64,000 nt of DNA from Clostridia bacterium (GCA_017508975.1 JAFWQU010000012.1:1-64000); one strand, 5' to 3'; shown: positions 42,182 to 51,959, counted from the first letter of the stretch. The notes: generated from the sequence alone by a model not told the origin. A program made the numbers and translations.

Positions 42182-44221
42182 ATGCGAAAAATCAGAGCGG
42201 CGCTTCTCCTGCTGGCGATCCTGACGGTGCTGGCCGCCTCGGCGCAGGCCTCGGTGCCGTACCGGACGTTCACCCTCGGCGTGAACGGCAACCTGGTGCA
42301 GACCCAGGCCGCCTACGAGCCCATCCGGACCATGACCCGCTTCGGCGAGGAGACCCTCAAAAACCCGGCGGACATGCGCCTTGGCCCGGACGGGAATCTC
42401 TACATCGCCGATGACGGCAACACCCGCATCCTGGTGATCACCCAGAGCGGCGAGTTCGTGAAGATCATCGGCAGCAAGAAGACGCTGAAATCCGCCCGCG
42501 GCGTGTTCGTGGACGACAGCCTGAACGTCTTCGTGGCGGACGAGAAGGGGCGTGCCGTGGTGGTGTTCGGCCCGGACGGCGAGCAGCTGCGCACCTACAC
42601 GAAGCCCACCGACACCCCGCTCTTCGGGGAGAACGCGGCCTTCAAGCCCAGCAAGATCGTGCTGGACAAGCGCGGCAACCTGTACATCGCCTCCACGGGC
42701 AACACCAACGGCATCGTGCAGCTCAGCCCGGTGGGGGACGGCGAGTTCCTCGGCTACTACGGCGCAAACCAGAGCCGGGTCACCTGGATCACGGCGATCC
42801 GCCAGAAGATTCTGAGCGAGGATCAGCTGAAGATGCAGGCGGACATCGTGCCCACCTCCGTCAAGAACCTGTGCATCGACGAGAAGGGCATGGTGTACAC
42901 CGTGTCCGAGTCGGAGAACGCGGCGCTGCGCCGGCTCAACGTGGCGGGCAGCAACACCCTGACCACCGACTACAACACCGAGCGCACCGCGGCCGTGGCC
43001 GTGAACAGCTCGGGCTCCATCTTCACCGCGAGCAAGGACGGCTCCATCATGGAGTACACCTCCGAGGGCAGCACGCTGTTCCTCTTCGGCGCGTCCGACA
43101 CCGGCGACCAGCGCGTGGGCACCTTCAAGTCCGTCACGGGCCTGGCGGTCACGGACGACTATCAGATCTTCGTGCTGGACGAGATCCTCGGCAGCGTGCA
43201 GGTCCTGCGGGCCACGGAGTTCACGGGCCTGGTGCACGAGGCGTTCAGGCTCTTCCAGGACGGCCGCTACGCGGAGTCCAAGGTGCCGTGGACCGAGGTC
43301 CTGCGGATGAACAGCCTGTTCACCTACGCCAGCACCGGCCTGGGTGAGGCGCTCTACCGCGAGGGCAACTTCGAGGAGGCGCTGACCGCCTTCCGCAACG
43401 GCGGCAACCGCAAGGGCTACTCCGACTCCTTCTGGGAACTGCGCTCCGACTGGCTGCACCGGAACCTCGGCGTGATCCTGATCGCCGTGGTGGTCCTGGC
43501 GGTGCTCCTGAAGGTCCTGGGCGTCCTGGACCGGAAGACGGGCGTCCTCCGGCCGGTTCGTACCGCGGCCGGGAAGGTGGGCGGCATCCCGATCCTCCGG
43601 CAGGTGGGCTGGTGCTTCACCATGATGCGCAACCCCTTCGACTGCAGCTACGGCATCAAGAAGGAGAAGCGCTCCTCCGTCTGGGCGGCGGTCATCATCG
43701 TGGTGCTCCTGTTCATCCTGCAGACGGCCAACAAGTACTACTCCGGCTTCCTGTTCAAGACCGTGCGCGAGGGCGAGTTCGAGATCCTGCGCGACGCGGC
43801 GATCACCTTCGGCGCCTTCCTGCTGCTGACGATCTGCTGCTATCTGGTCTGCACGATCAAGGAGGGCGAGGCCCGCTTCACCGATATTGTCATCGGCGGC
43901 GCGGCGGCGCTCACCCCCATGCTGATCGCCCTGCCCATCCGGCTGGCGCTGAGCAACGTGCTCTCCTTCAACGAGCAGTTCTTCCTGACGCTGCTGGACA
44001 CGGTGGCCTACGGCTTCACCGGGGTGCTGATCGTGCTGGCGCTCATGTACCTGAACGATTACAGCTTCAAGAAAACGCTGGGAATCATTGTCATCACGCT
44101 GTTCACCGTGCTGGTGACCGTGGCGCTGCTGTTTGTGGTCTACGTGCTGATCGGACAGCTGATCGACTTCGTTTCCTCGATCTACGGAGAGGTGGTGTAT
44201 CGCTTTGTCAGCAAGGGTTAA
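42182..44221 (+). CDS. NHL-repeat, TPR and Yip1-type membrane protein
   Basis: A 679-residue protein: signal peptide (1-23), an NHL-like propeller (about 45-370) with NPADMRLGPDGNLYIADDGNT and similar repeats, a TPR-like pair of helices (about 380-425), then a transmembrane helix near 440-460 and a C-terminal Yip1-type domain of five helices (about 500-675). The extracellular propeller probably binds a glycan or a partner protein. Proteins of this layout are found next to CUT1 sugar transporters in Clostridia, but their function is unknown. It overlaps the next gene by 17 bp. Confidence 0.85.
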   Translation: MRKIRAALLLLAILTVLAASAQASVPYRTFTLGVNGNLVQTQAAYEPIRTMTRFGEETLKNPADMRLGPDGNLYIADDGNTRILVITQSGEFVKIIGSKKTLKSARGVFVDDSLNVFVADEKGRAVVVFGPDGEQLRTYTKPTDTPLFGENAAFKPSKIVLDKRGNLYIASTGNTNGIVQLSPVGDGEFLGYYGANQSRVTWITAIRQKILSEDQLKMQADIVPTSVKNLCIDEKGMVYTVSESENAALRRLNVAGSNTLTTDYNTERTAAVAVNSSGSIFTASKDGSIMEYTSEGSTLFLFGASDTGDQRVGTFKSVTGLAVTDDYQIFVLDEILGSVQVLRATEFTGLVHEAFRLFQDGRYAESKVPWTEVLRMNSLFTYASTGLGEALYREGNFEEALTAFRNGGNRKGYSDSFWELRSDWLHRNLGVILIAVVVLAVLLKVLGVLDRKTGVLRPVRTAAGKVGGIPILRQVGWCFTMMRNPFDCSYGIKKEKRSSVWAAVIIVVLLFILQTANKYYSGFLFKTVREGEFEILRDAAITFGAFLLLTICCYLVCTIKEGEARFTDIVIGGAAALTPMLIALPIRLALSNVLSFNEQFFLTLLDTVAYGFTGVLIVLALMYLNDYSFKKTLGIIVITLFTVLVTVALLFVVYVLIGQLIDFVSSIYGEVVYRFVSKG

Positions 44222-46361
44222 GCTGGGTCTCCTGCTGTGCCTGGCTCTGGCGCTGTGCCTCCTCACGGCGGCTGCGGAGACGATCCCGCCCGAATACCGC
44301 CTGGCGGCGCAGTCCGGCCGCTTCAATCTCTATGTGCGCGAGGACACGCTGGCCATCATCGTGGAGAGCCGCGCCAGCGGGAAGCTCCTCTATTCCACGG
44401 TGCAGAATCCCGACGATTTCAAGGACCAGGCGGCCTGGAAGGGTTTCTACCAGAGCGGCGTGGTCATGGAGTTCATCGAGGACGTGAAGAGCACCAACAC
44501 CCAGGCGGACTTCATCAACCTGGAGAGCCAGGTGACGGTGACGGACCTGGACAACGGCTTCTCCGCGGACGTGCTGTTCCCGGCCTACGGCGTGGGCTAC
44601 ACCGTGCGCGTGGAGCTGGGTGAGCGGGGCCTGACCGTGACGGTTCCCCGGGAGAGCATCCGCAACGGGGAGGCGGACGGCCACCGCTACACGGTGTCGA
44701 CCTTCACCCTCTACCCCTTCCTTGGGTACAGCACCCTCGGCGCGGACGCGGGCTACATGATCATCCCCGACGGCCAGGGCGCGCTGATCGACCTGAAGGA
44801 CAACGAGAAGCGCTACTCCTCGCCCTTTGACCGGCCGGTCTACGGCACGAACATCGGCATCGAGGACACGGTGAACTCCCGCTGGAGCGTGGATACGGAG
44901 CCGGTGATCATGCCCGTGTTCGGCATGGTGCACACCGACGACCAGATCGGTTTCCTCGGCGTGATCGAGCAGGGGGACACCGCCGCGCGCATCCGCGCCT
45001 ATCCCAACGGTGCGAACAACCTGAGCTTCGACTGGGTCAGCGCGAAGTACACCTACCGTATGGTGTACAAGCAGCCCACCGGCCCCTCCTCCGGCGCCGT
45101 GGACATGCTGACCGAGGCGCCCCGCAGTTTCGACATCGTCCAGCACTTCCTGCTGGCGGACGGCGAGGACGCCACCTACGCCGGCCTGGCCTGCGCCTGG
45201 CGGGACTATATGGAGGAGAAGGGCTTCTTCGCCAACGCGGAGCCCAACCGGCCCTTCGACGTGGAGATCGACTTCCTCGGCCTTGAGCGGGAGAACGACG
45301 TCCTCGGCAAGACGGACGTGGTCATGACCACCTTCCAGCAGGCCGGCGAGATTCTGGACCTCATGAAGACCGACGGGGTGGAGCGCGTCTCCGCCGTGTA
45401 CCGCGGCTGGCAGACCAACGGCCTGACCGGCGGCGTGCCCACGGACTACAGCCCCTCCGGCTCCCTCGGCGGGGGCGGCGGGCTGGCGGCGCTGATCCGC
45501 AAGGCGTCCGGACTCGGCATGGATTTCGCCCTGGAGGCGGACTTCCTGACCCTGAACGCCGAGACGCACCCCACGCTGACCTACTCCGCCTTCAAGAAGA
45601 TCACCAGCCAGACCTGGTCGCGGCCGACCTTCGGCATGGTGTACGCGGCGGTGAACTACCTGACCCCCGACCGCTCCCGGTCGCAGGGCCTGAGCACCCT
45701 GAACGCCATGCGTTCCGCCGGGATTCCGGGCGTGGTGCTCACGGGCATCACGCAGCTGATGGCCGACTACTACGCCCAGGGCCATTACCAGGAGTCGGGC
45801 CGGCTGGCGGAAACCTACCGGGAGATCGCCCGGACCGCGGCGGAGAGCTTCCGCACCACGCTGGAGTCCTCCAACGCCTACCTGTGGCCCTACGCGCACG
45901 CGCTGAGCGATCTGCCGGTCACCGGCTCCGACTACGCCTACGTGAGCCGCGACGTGCCGCTGCTGGCCATCGCCCTGTCCGGCCGGATGCCCGCGTACCT
46001 CGAGTACGTCAACTTCCAGGCCAACGCGCACAAGTTCTTCCTGCGCCTGGCGGAGCAGGGCACCCGCCCGTGCTTCCTGATCAGCATGGAGGACCCGATC
46101 AAGCTTCAGAATACCAACTCCTCGAACATCTACTCCTCCCGCTGGGACCTGTACCGTGTCACCATCGCCAGCTGGTTCAGCCAGCTCAACGACCTGCATG
46201 GGCTCATCGACGGCGCGTCCATCACGGCCCATGAGATCGAGGGCGACATGACGCGGGTCACCTGGTCCAACGGCGTGCGGGTTTACCTGAACTACGGCGA
46301 GGTTCCGGCGGAGCTGGACGGCGTCGCGCTGGAGCCCATGACCTGGAAGGCGGTGAAGTGA
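44205..46361 (+). CDS. DUF5696-type secreted protein
   Basis: A 718-residue protein with a signal peptide (about 1-24: VKLGLLLCLALALCLLTAAA). The start is probably TTG at 44205 after GGAGAGG; no ATG or GTG is in frame nearby. The N-terminal half is beta-rich. The C-terminal half looks like a TIM-barrel: VERVSAVYRGWQTNGLTGGVP, SGLGMDFALEADFL and AGIPGVVLTGITQLM. I recognise it as DUF5696-like from its context. A glycoside hydrolase role is plausible; candidate acids are visible but not proven. Confidence 0.8.
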   Translation: MSARVKLGLLLCLALALCLLTAAAETIPPEYRLAAQSGRFNLYVREDTLAIIVESRASGKLLYSTVQNPDDFKDQAAWKGFYQSGVVMEFIEDVKSTNTQADFINLESQVTVTDLDNGFSADVLFPAYGVGYTVRVELGERGLTVTVPRESIRNGEADGHRYTVSTFTLYPFLGYSTLGADAGYMIIPDGQGALIDLKDNEKRYSSPFDRPVYGTNIGIEDTVNSRWSVDTEPVIMPVFGMVHTDDQIGFLGVIEQGDTAARIRAYPNGANNLSFDWVSAKYTYRMVYKQPTGPSSGAVDMLTEAPRSFDIVQHFLLADGEDATYAGLACAWRDYMEEKGFFANAEPNRPFDVEIDFLGLERENDVLGKTDVVMTTFQQAGEILDLMKTDGVERVSAVYRGWQTNGLTGGVPTDYSPSGSLGGGGGLAALIRKASGLGMDFALEADFLTLNAETHPTLTYSAFKKITSQTWSRPTFGMVYAAVNYLTPDRSRSQGLSTLNAMRSAGIPGVVLTGITQLMADYYAQGHYQESGRLAETYREIARTAAESFRTTLESSNAYLWPYAHALSDLPVTGSDYAYVSRDVPLLAIALSGRMPAYLEYVNFQANAHKFFLRLAEQGTRPCFLISMEDPIKLQNTNSSNIYSSRWDLYRVTIASWFSQLNDLHGLIDGASITAHEIEGDMTRVTWSNGVRVYLNYGEVPAELDGVALEPMTWKAVK

Positions 46362-47470
46362 GCGTGGGAAACTGGCTGTATGAAAAAGTCCTGCCCTTGC
46401 TGAGCAACCTGCCCTGGGTGCTCCTCATCGGCGTGTGCGCCGGCTTTGTGGCCGCGCTGGTCTACGCCATCGTCCGCACCGTGCAGAAGAAAACCCTGCG
46501 GCGCAGTGTGCGCGAATCCCTGTGGGGCTACTTCTTCATCTTCCCCTGGGTGGTGGGCATCTGCATCTTCTTCCTGAGCGGCGTCGCGGACTCCCTGCTG
46601 TACTCCTTCTACAACCTCAAGCTGGAGGGCGGACTGCAGCTGGCGCCGCTCACCGGCACGGACGAGCTCGGCAACACGGTCTACGCGCCCTTCGCCAACT
46701 ACGTCGCCGTGTTCAACAAGGAGCTGAACTATCCGGTCACGCTGGCGAACTTCGCGGTGAGCCTGGTGCTGCAGCTGCCGATCATCATCTCCTTCTCGCT
46801 GATCATCGCCCTGATGCTCAACGGCAAGATCAAGGGCCGCGGCGTCTTCCGCACGATCTTCTTCCTGCCGGTGATCATCGCCACCGGCCCGGTCATGAGC
46901 AAACTGACCGCGCAGGGCGTCTCCAGTGTGCCGATGGTGAGCCAGAACACCATCACCTCGATCCTGGCGGGCATGCCTGAGTTCATCGTCACGCCGATCA
47001 CCGATCTCTTCTCGCAGTTGATCCTGATCCTGTGGAACTCGGGCATCCAGATCCTGATCTTCCTGGCGGGCCTGCAGAAGGTTCCGTCCACCCTCTATGA
47101 GGCGGCGAAGATCGACGGCGCGTCCGGCTGGGAGACCTTCTGGAAGATCACCCTGCCGACCCTGCGCTCGATGATCCTGCTGAACTCCATCTACACCGTG
47201 GTCACCCTGGCCACGGGCAGCACGAACCCCATCATCGACCTGATCTACAACGCCACCTACGCCGTGACCAAGGGCTACTCCTACGGCGCGGCCATGACCT
47301 GGATGTACACCGTGATCGTCGCGGTGCTGCTGCTCATCACCTTCCTGCTGATCCGCGAGAAGAAGGAAAAGAAATCCAACGCGGTCTGGCGCCGGGACGT
47401 GGAGAGCGCGCGGCGCGGCATGCAGAGCGGAAAGGTCCGGAAACTGCTGGAGAGGGGGAAGCACGCGTGA
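46358..47470 (+). CDS. Sugar ABC transporter permease, system 2 (first)
   Basis: A 370-residue permease with an N-terminal extra helix and six core helices. The EAA loop is YEAAKIDGASGWETFWKI. The start is GTG, overlapping the previous stop (GTGA). It is distinct from the system 1 MalF homologue in length and sequence. Confidence 0.9.
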   Translation: MSVGNWLYEKVLPLLSNLPWVLLIGVCAGFVAALVYAIVRTVQKKTLRRSVRESLWGYFFIFPWVVGICIFFLSGVADSLLYSFYNLKLEGGLQLAPLTGTDELGNTVYAPFANYVAVFNKELNYPVTLANFAVSLVLQLPIIISFSLIIALMLNGKIKGRGVFRTIFFLPVIIATGPVMSKLTAQGVSSVPMVSQNTITSILAGMPEFIVTPITDLFSQLILILWNSGIQILIFLAGLQKVPSTLYEAAKIDGASGWETFWKITLPTLRSMILLNSIYTVVTLATGSTNPIIDLIYNATYAVTKGYSYGAAMTWMYTVIVAVLLLITFLLIREKKEKKSNAVWRRDVESARRGMQSGKVRKLLERGKHA

Positions 47471-48456
47471 GTCAGAACGATGCCGCGCTGAAGGCCCGCA
47501 GGCGCGAAATCCGGCGGGACCGCTTCAAGAAGCGCATGCTCGGCAGCGCCGACAAGCGGGGTCTCCTCATGTCGGTCGTCATCTATGTGCTGCTGATCAC
47601 CATCGCGTTCATCTACCTCTACCCGATCCTGTACATGTTCTCCCGCTCCCTGATGGACCGCAGCGACCTGCTGGACGCCTCCGCCAAGTGGCTGCCGTCC
47701 CAGATCACCGGGAAGAACTACAATGACGCCATCCTGACCCTCGACTACTGGAACAGTCTCTGGAAGAACTTGGTGCTCGCCCTGATCCCCACCGTCTGCC
47801 AGGTGTTCATCTGCTCCATGGTGGGCTATGGCTTCGCCCGGTACAACTTCCCGCTGAAGCGCTTCTGGATGGGCGTGCTGATCCTCGCGTTCCTGCTGCC
47901 CACCCAGGTGACGAGCCTTCCAAACTACCTGACCTTCTCCCGGCTGAAGCTCGCGGACGGAACGGTTAAACCTTTCCTGATCACCGCGCTGCTCGGCCAG
48001 GGCTTCAAGAGCGTGCTGTGCATCCTGATCTTCTACAACTTCCACCGGCAGACGCCCCAGTCGCTGGTGGAGGCGGCGGAGATCGACGGCGCCGGGCACT
48101 TCAAGGCCTACTGGCGCATCGCGGTGCCGCTTTGCACGGCGGCCATCGTGGTGGTGACGCTCTTCAGCTTTGTCTGGTACTGGAACGAGACCACGCTGGT
48201 GCGCGAGTATCTCGGCTACGGCCACACCCGCGCCAAGGGCCTGACGACGCTGATGATCGAACTGCAGAAGTTCGAGGACAGCTACAGCGTCACCTTCGAC
48301 GCCCGGGCCAGCTCCGTCACGTCGACCAACAAGATCAACGACGCGATCCGCATGGCGGGCACCATGCTGGCCATCGCCCCGCTGCTGGTTCTGTACTTTG
48401 TCCTGCAGAAGCAGTTCGTGGAGTCCGTGGACCGCGCCGGCATCACGGGCGAGTAA
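47467..48456 (+). CDS. Sugar ABC transporter permease, system 2 (second)
   Basis: A 329-residue MalG-like permease with EAA loop VEAAEIDGAGHFKAYWRI. It starts with GTG overlapping the previous stop, after GGAGAGGGG. It carries a long cytoplasmic basic N terminus (RRREIRRDRFKKRM). Confidence 0.92.
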   Translation: MSQNDAALKARRREIRRDRFKKRMLGSADKRGLLMSVVIYVLLITIAFIYLYPILYMFSRSLMDRSDLLDASAKWLPSQITGKNYNDAILTLDYWNSLWKNLVLALIPTVCQVFICSMVGYGFARYNFPLKRFWMGVLILAFLLPTQVTSLPNYLTFSRLKLADGTVKPFLITALLGQGFKSVLCILIFYNFHRQTPQSLVEAAEIDGAGHFKAYWRIAVPLCTAAIVVVTLFSFVWYWNETTLVREYLGYGHTRAKGLTTLMIELQKFEDSYSVTFDARASSVTSTNKINDAIRMAGTMLAIAPLLVLYFVLQKQFVESVDRAGITGE

Positions 48457-48524
48457 GCGCCCGGCCATCCCGTATCAAGGCCCGCAGCTGGGCTTATGAT
48501 AAGAATTTGAAGGAGGAACAGACC

Positions 48525-49943
48525 ATGAAGAAGCTTCTTTCCCTGCTGCTCGCTCTGTCGATGCTGCTGTCCCTGGCCGGCTTTGCCGCCGCCGAGGAAG
48601 CGATCCCCGAGCTGAACACCACCGACGAGATCACCATCACCTTCCTGACCTGGGACGATTTTGAACTGACCCAGGCGCTGGCGGACAAGTTCCACGAGCT
48701 GCATCCCAACATCACCGTGGAGATCGTCCAGACCACCACGGCGGACTGCACCGCGACCCTGACCAACAAGGCTGCGGACAACGACCTGCCGGACGTGTTC
48801 TTCTGGCTGGACCTCGATCCCCTGCTGGCCAACAAGATGTGCCTGGACATCGCCCCCTATCTGGAGGCCGATGAGGAAGCCCAGACCCTGCTGTATCCCT
48901 CCCTGCGCAAGGTGGGCTACGTGGACGGCGAGCACTGCCTGTTCATGGCCGGTGAGTTCCTGCCCGCTGTCATCTATCTGGACAACGCCGTGTTCGCCAA
49001 GCTGAACAAGGAGCTGCCGCCCCAGGACTGGAAGTGGGAGGACATGCTCGAGCTGATCGAGACCATGACCGACCCCGCGCAGGGCATCTGGGCGTACAAC
49101 TTCTACATGGGCCCCGTGACCCTCGGCCCCGTGGCGCTGACCGACAACGCCATCGGTGAGTTCGGCTGGGACGGCGAGAACTACCACTTCGACACCGGCT
49201 GGGTGGAGATGGTGGAGAAGCAGGCTGAGTACGCCCGCCTGGGCTATCAGGCCATCGGCGGCAGCGAAGCCTACCTGGCCGTGGTGCCGGACGACATGTG
49301 GCCCGGCGAGTCCGGCCATGTGGCCATCCAGATGGACGCCTACTGGACCATGAACAACATCTACACCCAGCCCGCGGCCCTCGAGCGCGGCCTGCAGATG
49401 GTTCCCTACAACGCTCCTCTGGGCAAGGACAGCGAGAATGCCGGCCAGTTCGGCTGGATCGACATGGTCTCCATCTCCGCCACCACCGAGCATCCCCGCG
49501 AGGCCTATGAAGTCGCGAAGTTCATGACCTGGGGCAAGGCCGGCTGGCTCGAGCGCGCGCAGCAGTACGGCGTGATCACCAACGCCGCCGGCGACAAGCT
49601 CTACCGTCTGCCCGGCTCCCTGCCCATGATCCAGGACGACGAGGTGAACGCCGCGATGGCGCCCCTGTTCCCCGACCTGGGCTACTGGAACGACTGGGAA
49701 GCCTATCTGGCCAACATCCAGAACCCCGTGACCTTCGGCGGCCGCACGATTCCCGGCTTCAACACCTTCATCACCGACTACTATCACGGCTCTGACTACA
49801 ACGGCTACACGGGCATCGAGGCCGCGATCAACGCCGGCGCCATCGATCCCTACGACTACACCGACAAGCTGAACGAGGCGGGCCGCCAGTACTACGAGGA
49901 CGCCATGGCGGTGTTCCAGGCCGCGTACGGCTACGGCGAGTAA
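48525..49943 (+). CDS. Extracellular solute-binding protein, family 1, system 2
   Basis: A 472-residue binding protein with a Sec signal peptide ending GFAAAEE; there is no lipobox Cys. The mature region begins ITITFLTWDDFELTQALADKF and has two lobes. Aromatic residues along the cleft suit sugar binding. ATG at 48525 has AGGAGG eight bases before it. It closes the operon and ends 33 bp before a strong terminator. Confidence 0.92.
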   Translation: MKKLLSLLLALSMLLSLAGFAAAEEAIPELNTTDEITITFLTWDDFELTQALADKFHELHPNITVEIVQTTTADCTATLTNKAADNDLPDVFFWLDLDPLLANKMCLDIAPYLEADEEAQTLLYPSLRKVGYVDGEHCLFMAGEFLPAVIYLDNAVFAKLNKELPPQDWKWEDMLELIETMTDPAQGIWAYNFYMGPVTLGPVALTDNAIGEFGWDGENYHFDTGWVEMVEKQAEYARLGYQAIGGSEAYLAVVPDDMWPGESGHVAIQMDAYWTMNNIYTQPAALERGLQMVPYNAPLGKDSENAGQFGWIDMVSISATTEHPREAYEVAKFMTWGKAGWLERAQQYGVITNAAGDKLYRLPGSLPMIQDDEVNAAMAPLFPDLGYWNDWEAYLANIQNPVTFGGRTIPGFNTFITDYYHGSDYNGYTGIEAAINAGAIDPYDYTDKLNEAGRQYYEDAMAVFQAAYGYGE

Positions 49944-49975
49944 TCTCTGACCCCGAACCCATTTGTATGAACCGG

Positions 49976-50014
49976 CGCCGGGCGGAGCCATTCAGGCGCT
50001 CCGCCCGGCGTTTT
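49976..50014 (+). terminator. Strong Rho-independent terminator ending the transporter operon
   Basis: 13-bp stem CGCCGGGCGGAGC/GCTCCGCCCGGCG (49976-49988 with 49998-50010) followed by TTTT. Confidence 0.92.
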
Positions 50015-50048
50015 CCCGGGAAATCCTCACCGAAAGCGAGGAGCTGCC

Positions 50049-50960
50049 ATGCTGAGAATTCCTTCTTTCCGGGCCGGTATGCCCATCTTCAAAGCCCTGT
50101 CCTCCGAGACACGGATGGCGATCCTGGAGCTGCTGCAGTCGGAAGGGGCCATGAGCATCACCGCCATCGCGCAGCGGCTGAACCTGACTGCCGGATCGCT
50201 GACGCCGCATATCCGCATCCTGCAGGAGTGCGGGCTGATCAGCATCTCCATGACGGAGGGAAAGCACGGCACGATGAAGATGTGCTCGACGGAGGTCAAC
50301 AGCCTGATGGTCTCCGCGCCGGACATCTCGGTGCTCAAGAACATCTACGAGACAGAGATCGGCATCGGGCAGTACACCAACTACGAGGTCCGGCCGACCT
50401 GCGGCATCTGCACGCCGGAGCACATCATCGGTCAGGTGGACGTCCCGGAGTACTTCTCCGATATGGAGCGCACGAACGCGCACATCCTCTGGTTCTCCAG
50501 CGGCTATGTGGAGTACATGCTCCCCTGCTTCCTCAAGGAGGGACAGAATCCCCTGGAGCTGCAGCTCTCGATGGAGATCTCCTCCGAGGCGCCCGGGGTG
50601 CAGGAGAACTGGCCCAGCGACATCCATTTCCGCCTGAACGGGGTCGACCTCGGCTACTGGACCAGCCCGGGAGACTTCGGCCGCATCCACGGCATCTACA
50701 ATCCGCCCTGGTGGTTCCCCAACTGGAACCAGCACGGGCTGTACAAGCTGCTCTCCATCAATGAGCAGGGGACCTTCATGGACGGCGGACGGATCGGGGA
50801 CGCCACGATCGACGACATCCGCATCCGCCCGGGCCGCGCGATCGCCTTCCGCATCGAGGTGCCCGAGGACGCCCAGCACGTGGGCGGCGCCACCCTGTTC
50901 GGCAAGGGCTTCGGCAACTATCCCCAGGACATCCGCATGCGGATGCACTACGCGAGTTGA
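50049..50960 (+). CDS. ArsR-type HTH regulator with C-terminal sensor domain
   Basis: A 303-residue protein. Residues 10-75 are an ArsR-like winged helix (FKALSSETRMAILELLQSEG, MSITAIAQRLNLTAGSLTPH). The C-terminal 200 residues have RPTCGICTP and Trp-rich segments (ILWFSSGYVEYMLPCF, NPPWWFPNWNQHGLYK), which looks like a sugar-binding beta domain. Such regulators lie beside carbohydrate loci in Clostridia, so it likely controls the upstream transporter and GH43 genes. Confidence 0.85.
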   Translation: MLRIPSFRAGMPIFKALSSETRMAILELLQSEGAMSITAIAQRLNLTAGSLTPHIRILQECGLISISMTEGKHGTMKMCSTEVNSLMVSAPDISVLKNIYETEIGIGQYTNYEVRPTCGICTPEHIIGQVDVPEYFSDMERTNAHILWFSSGYVEYMLPCFLKEGQNPLELQLSMEISSEAPGVQENWPSDIHFRLNGVDLGYWTSPGDFGRIHGIYNPPWWFPNWNQHGLYKLLSINEQGTFMDGGRIGDATIDDIRIRPGRAIAFRIEVPEDAQHVGGATLFGKGFGNYPQDIRMRMHYAS

Positions 50961-50965
50961 TTCTA

Positions 50966-51095
50966 ATACTGATCTCAAGTAAGAACTCCAAATCAAGAAA
51001 AGGCATGTAACCGAAGGTCCAGGGCGATCGGAAAGCCGCCAGTCCGGCTGCGGACCTGGTCGCGCCCGCAGGCGCGAAATCTGTCGGTTGACAGA
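50966..51095. repeat. Long-form element with lost right end
   Basis: Left end ATACTGATCTCAAG lies 5 bp after the regulator stop. The core has the GCCAGTCCGGCTGCGGACC insert. The right part ends in CGGTTGACAG and then differs from other copies. Confidence 0.88.
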
Positions 51096-51147
51096 TGGAT
51101 GCTTCGTCTGGAAGCAGCATGAGACACGGAAACGGGAGGACGGACAT

Positions 51148-51708
51148 ATGGAATATCGGGGGATCCGAAAAATCCACGAGGGCAGGTTCATCACCCGCTA
51201 CGACGTGGAGTATGTCACCGCGGAGGGGCATCCGAAGACCTATGAGATCATCAGCCGGAATCCGGATATCCGTTCCTTCGAGGAGCTGCAGAACAAGGAA
51301 GCCAACGCGGTCGTCATGATCCTGACGGACCTGAGCGGGGAGCGCATCCTCGTCAACCGGGAATACCGCATGGCCATGGCGCAGTGGATCTACAATTTCC
51401 CGGCCGGGCTGATCGATCCGGGGGAGAGCCCGGAGGAGAGCGCCAGGCGCGAGCTGTGGGAGGAGACCGGGCTCACGCTCGTGCGCATCGACGATGTCCT
51501 GGACAACAGCTACAGTGCCATCGGCTTCTCCAACGAGCGGAACGTCTGCGTTTTCGGCGCCGCCGAGGGTGAGTTCCGCAAGAGCACCTCTGACCTGGAG
51601 GAGATCACCCCCGGCTGGTACACCAAAGAGCAGATGCGCGCGCTTCTCCGCACCGAAGCCTTCGCGGCCAGAACCCAGGCCTACTGCTACGCCTGGGCAA
51701 ACAGCTGA
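51148..51708 (+). CDS. Nudix hydrolase, ADP-ribose pyrophosphatase-like
   Basis: A 186-residue enzyme expected to split ADP-ribose or related sugar nucleotides. The Nudix box starts at GLIDPGESPEESARRELWEE and ends ETGL. REYRMAMAQWIYNFPAG upstream is typical of ADP-ribose pyrophosphatases. ATG 51148 follows GGGAGG. Its TGA stop shares its last base with the first base of a full-length repeat element. Confidence 0.9.
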   Translation: MEYRGIRKIHEGRFITRYDVEYVTAEGHPKTYEIISRNPDIRSFEELQNKEANAVVMILTDLSGERILVNREYRMAMAQWIYNFPAGLIDPGESPEESARRELWEETGLTLVRIDDVLDNSYSAIGFSNERNVCVFGAAEGEFRKSTSDLEEITPGWYTKEQMRALLRTEAFAARTQAYCYAWANS

Positions 51709-51846
51709 TACTGATCTTAGCTTAGAATGCTGATTGTCAACAGTGAGATTTCGCGGCCTGCGGGCCGCGACCAGGGCTTTCCGATCGCCCTGGACCTTCG
51801 GTCACATACTGTTGCTGGATTTGCAATTCTTACTTGAGATTGGTAT
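51708..51846. repeat. Full-length 139-bp element starting at the Nudix stop codon
   Basis: Inverted orientation: ends ATACTGATCTTAG and TTGAGATTGGTAT. It begins at the A of the TGA stop. Core stems TCGCGGCC/GGCCGCGA and CCAGGGC/GCCCTGG are perfect. Confidence 0.92.
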
Positions 51847-51959
51847 GAATTTCCGGCCGATCGAAAACCCTGCCAGTCCTCATCTGCGAGGAGGCAGGGT
51901 TTTGTATTTGCGTCAAACATTTTTACCGGAAGTACCAACGCCACCAAAAGGGGGAGCAT

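Noticed and set aside
40313-44326. A 1337-residue open frame on the minus strand opposite the transporter genes, and similar long antisense frames at 2272-4155 and 15673-19119
   Set aside because: They lie opposite well-recognised genes, are rich in His, Arg and Gln as expected of antisense GC-rich frames, and lack ribosome sites and known domains.
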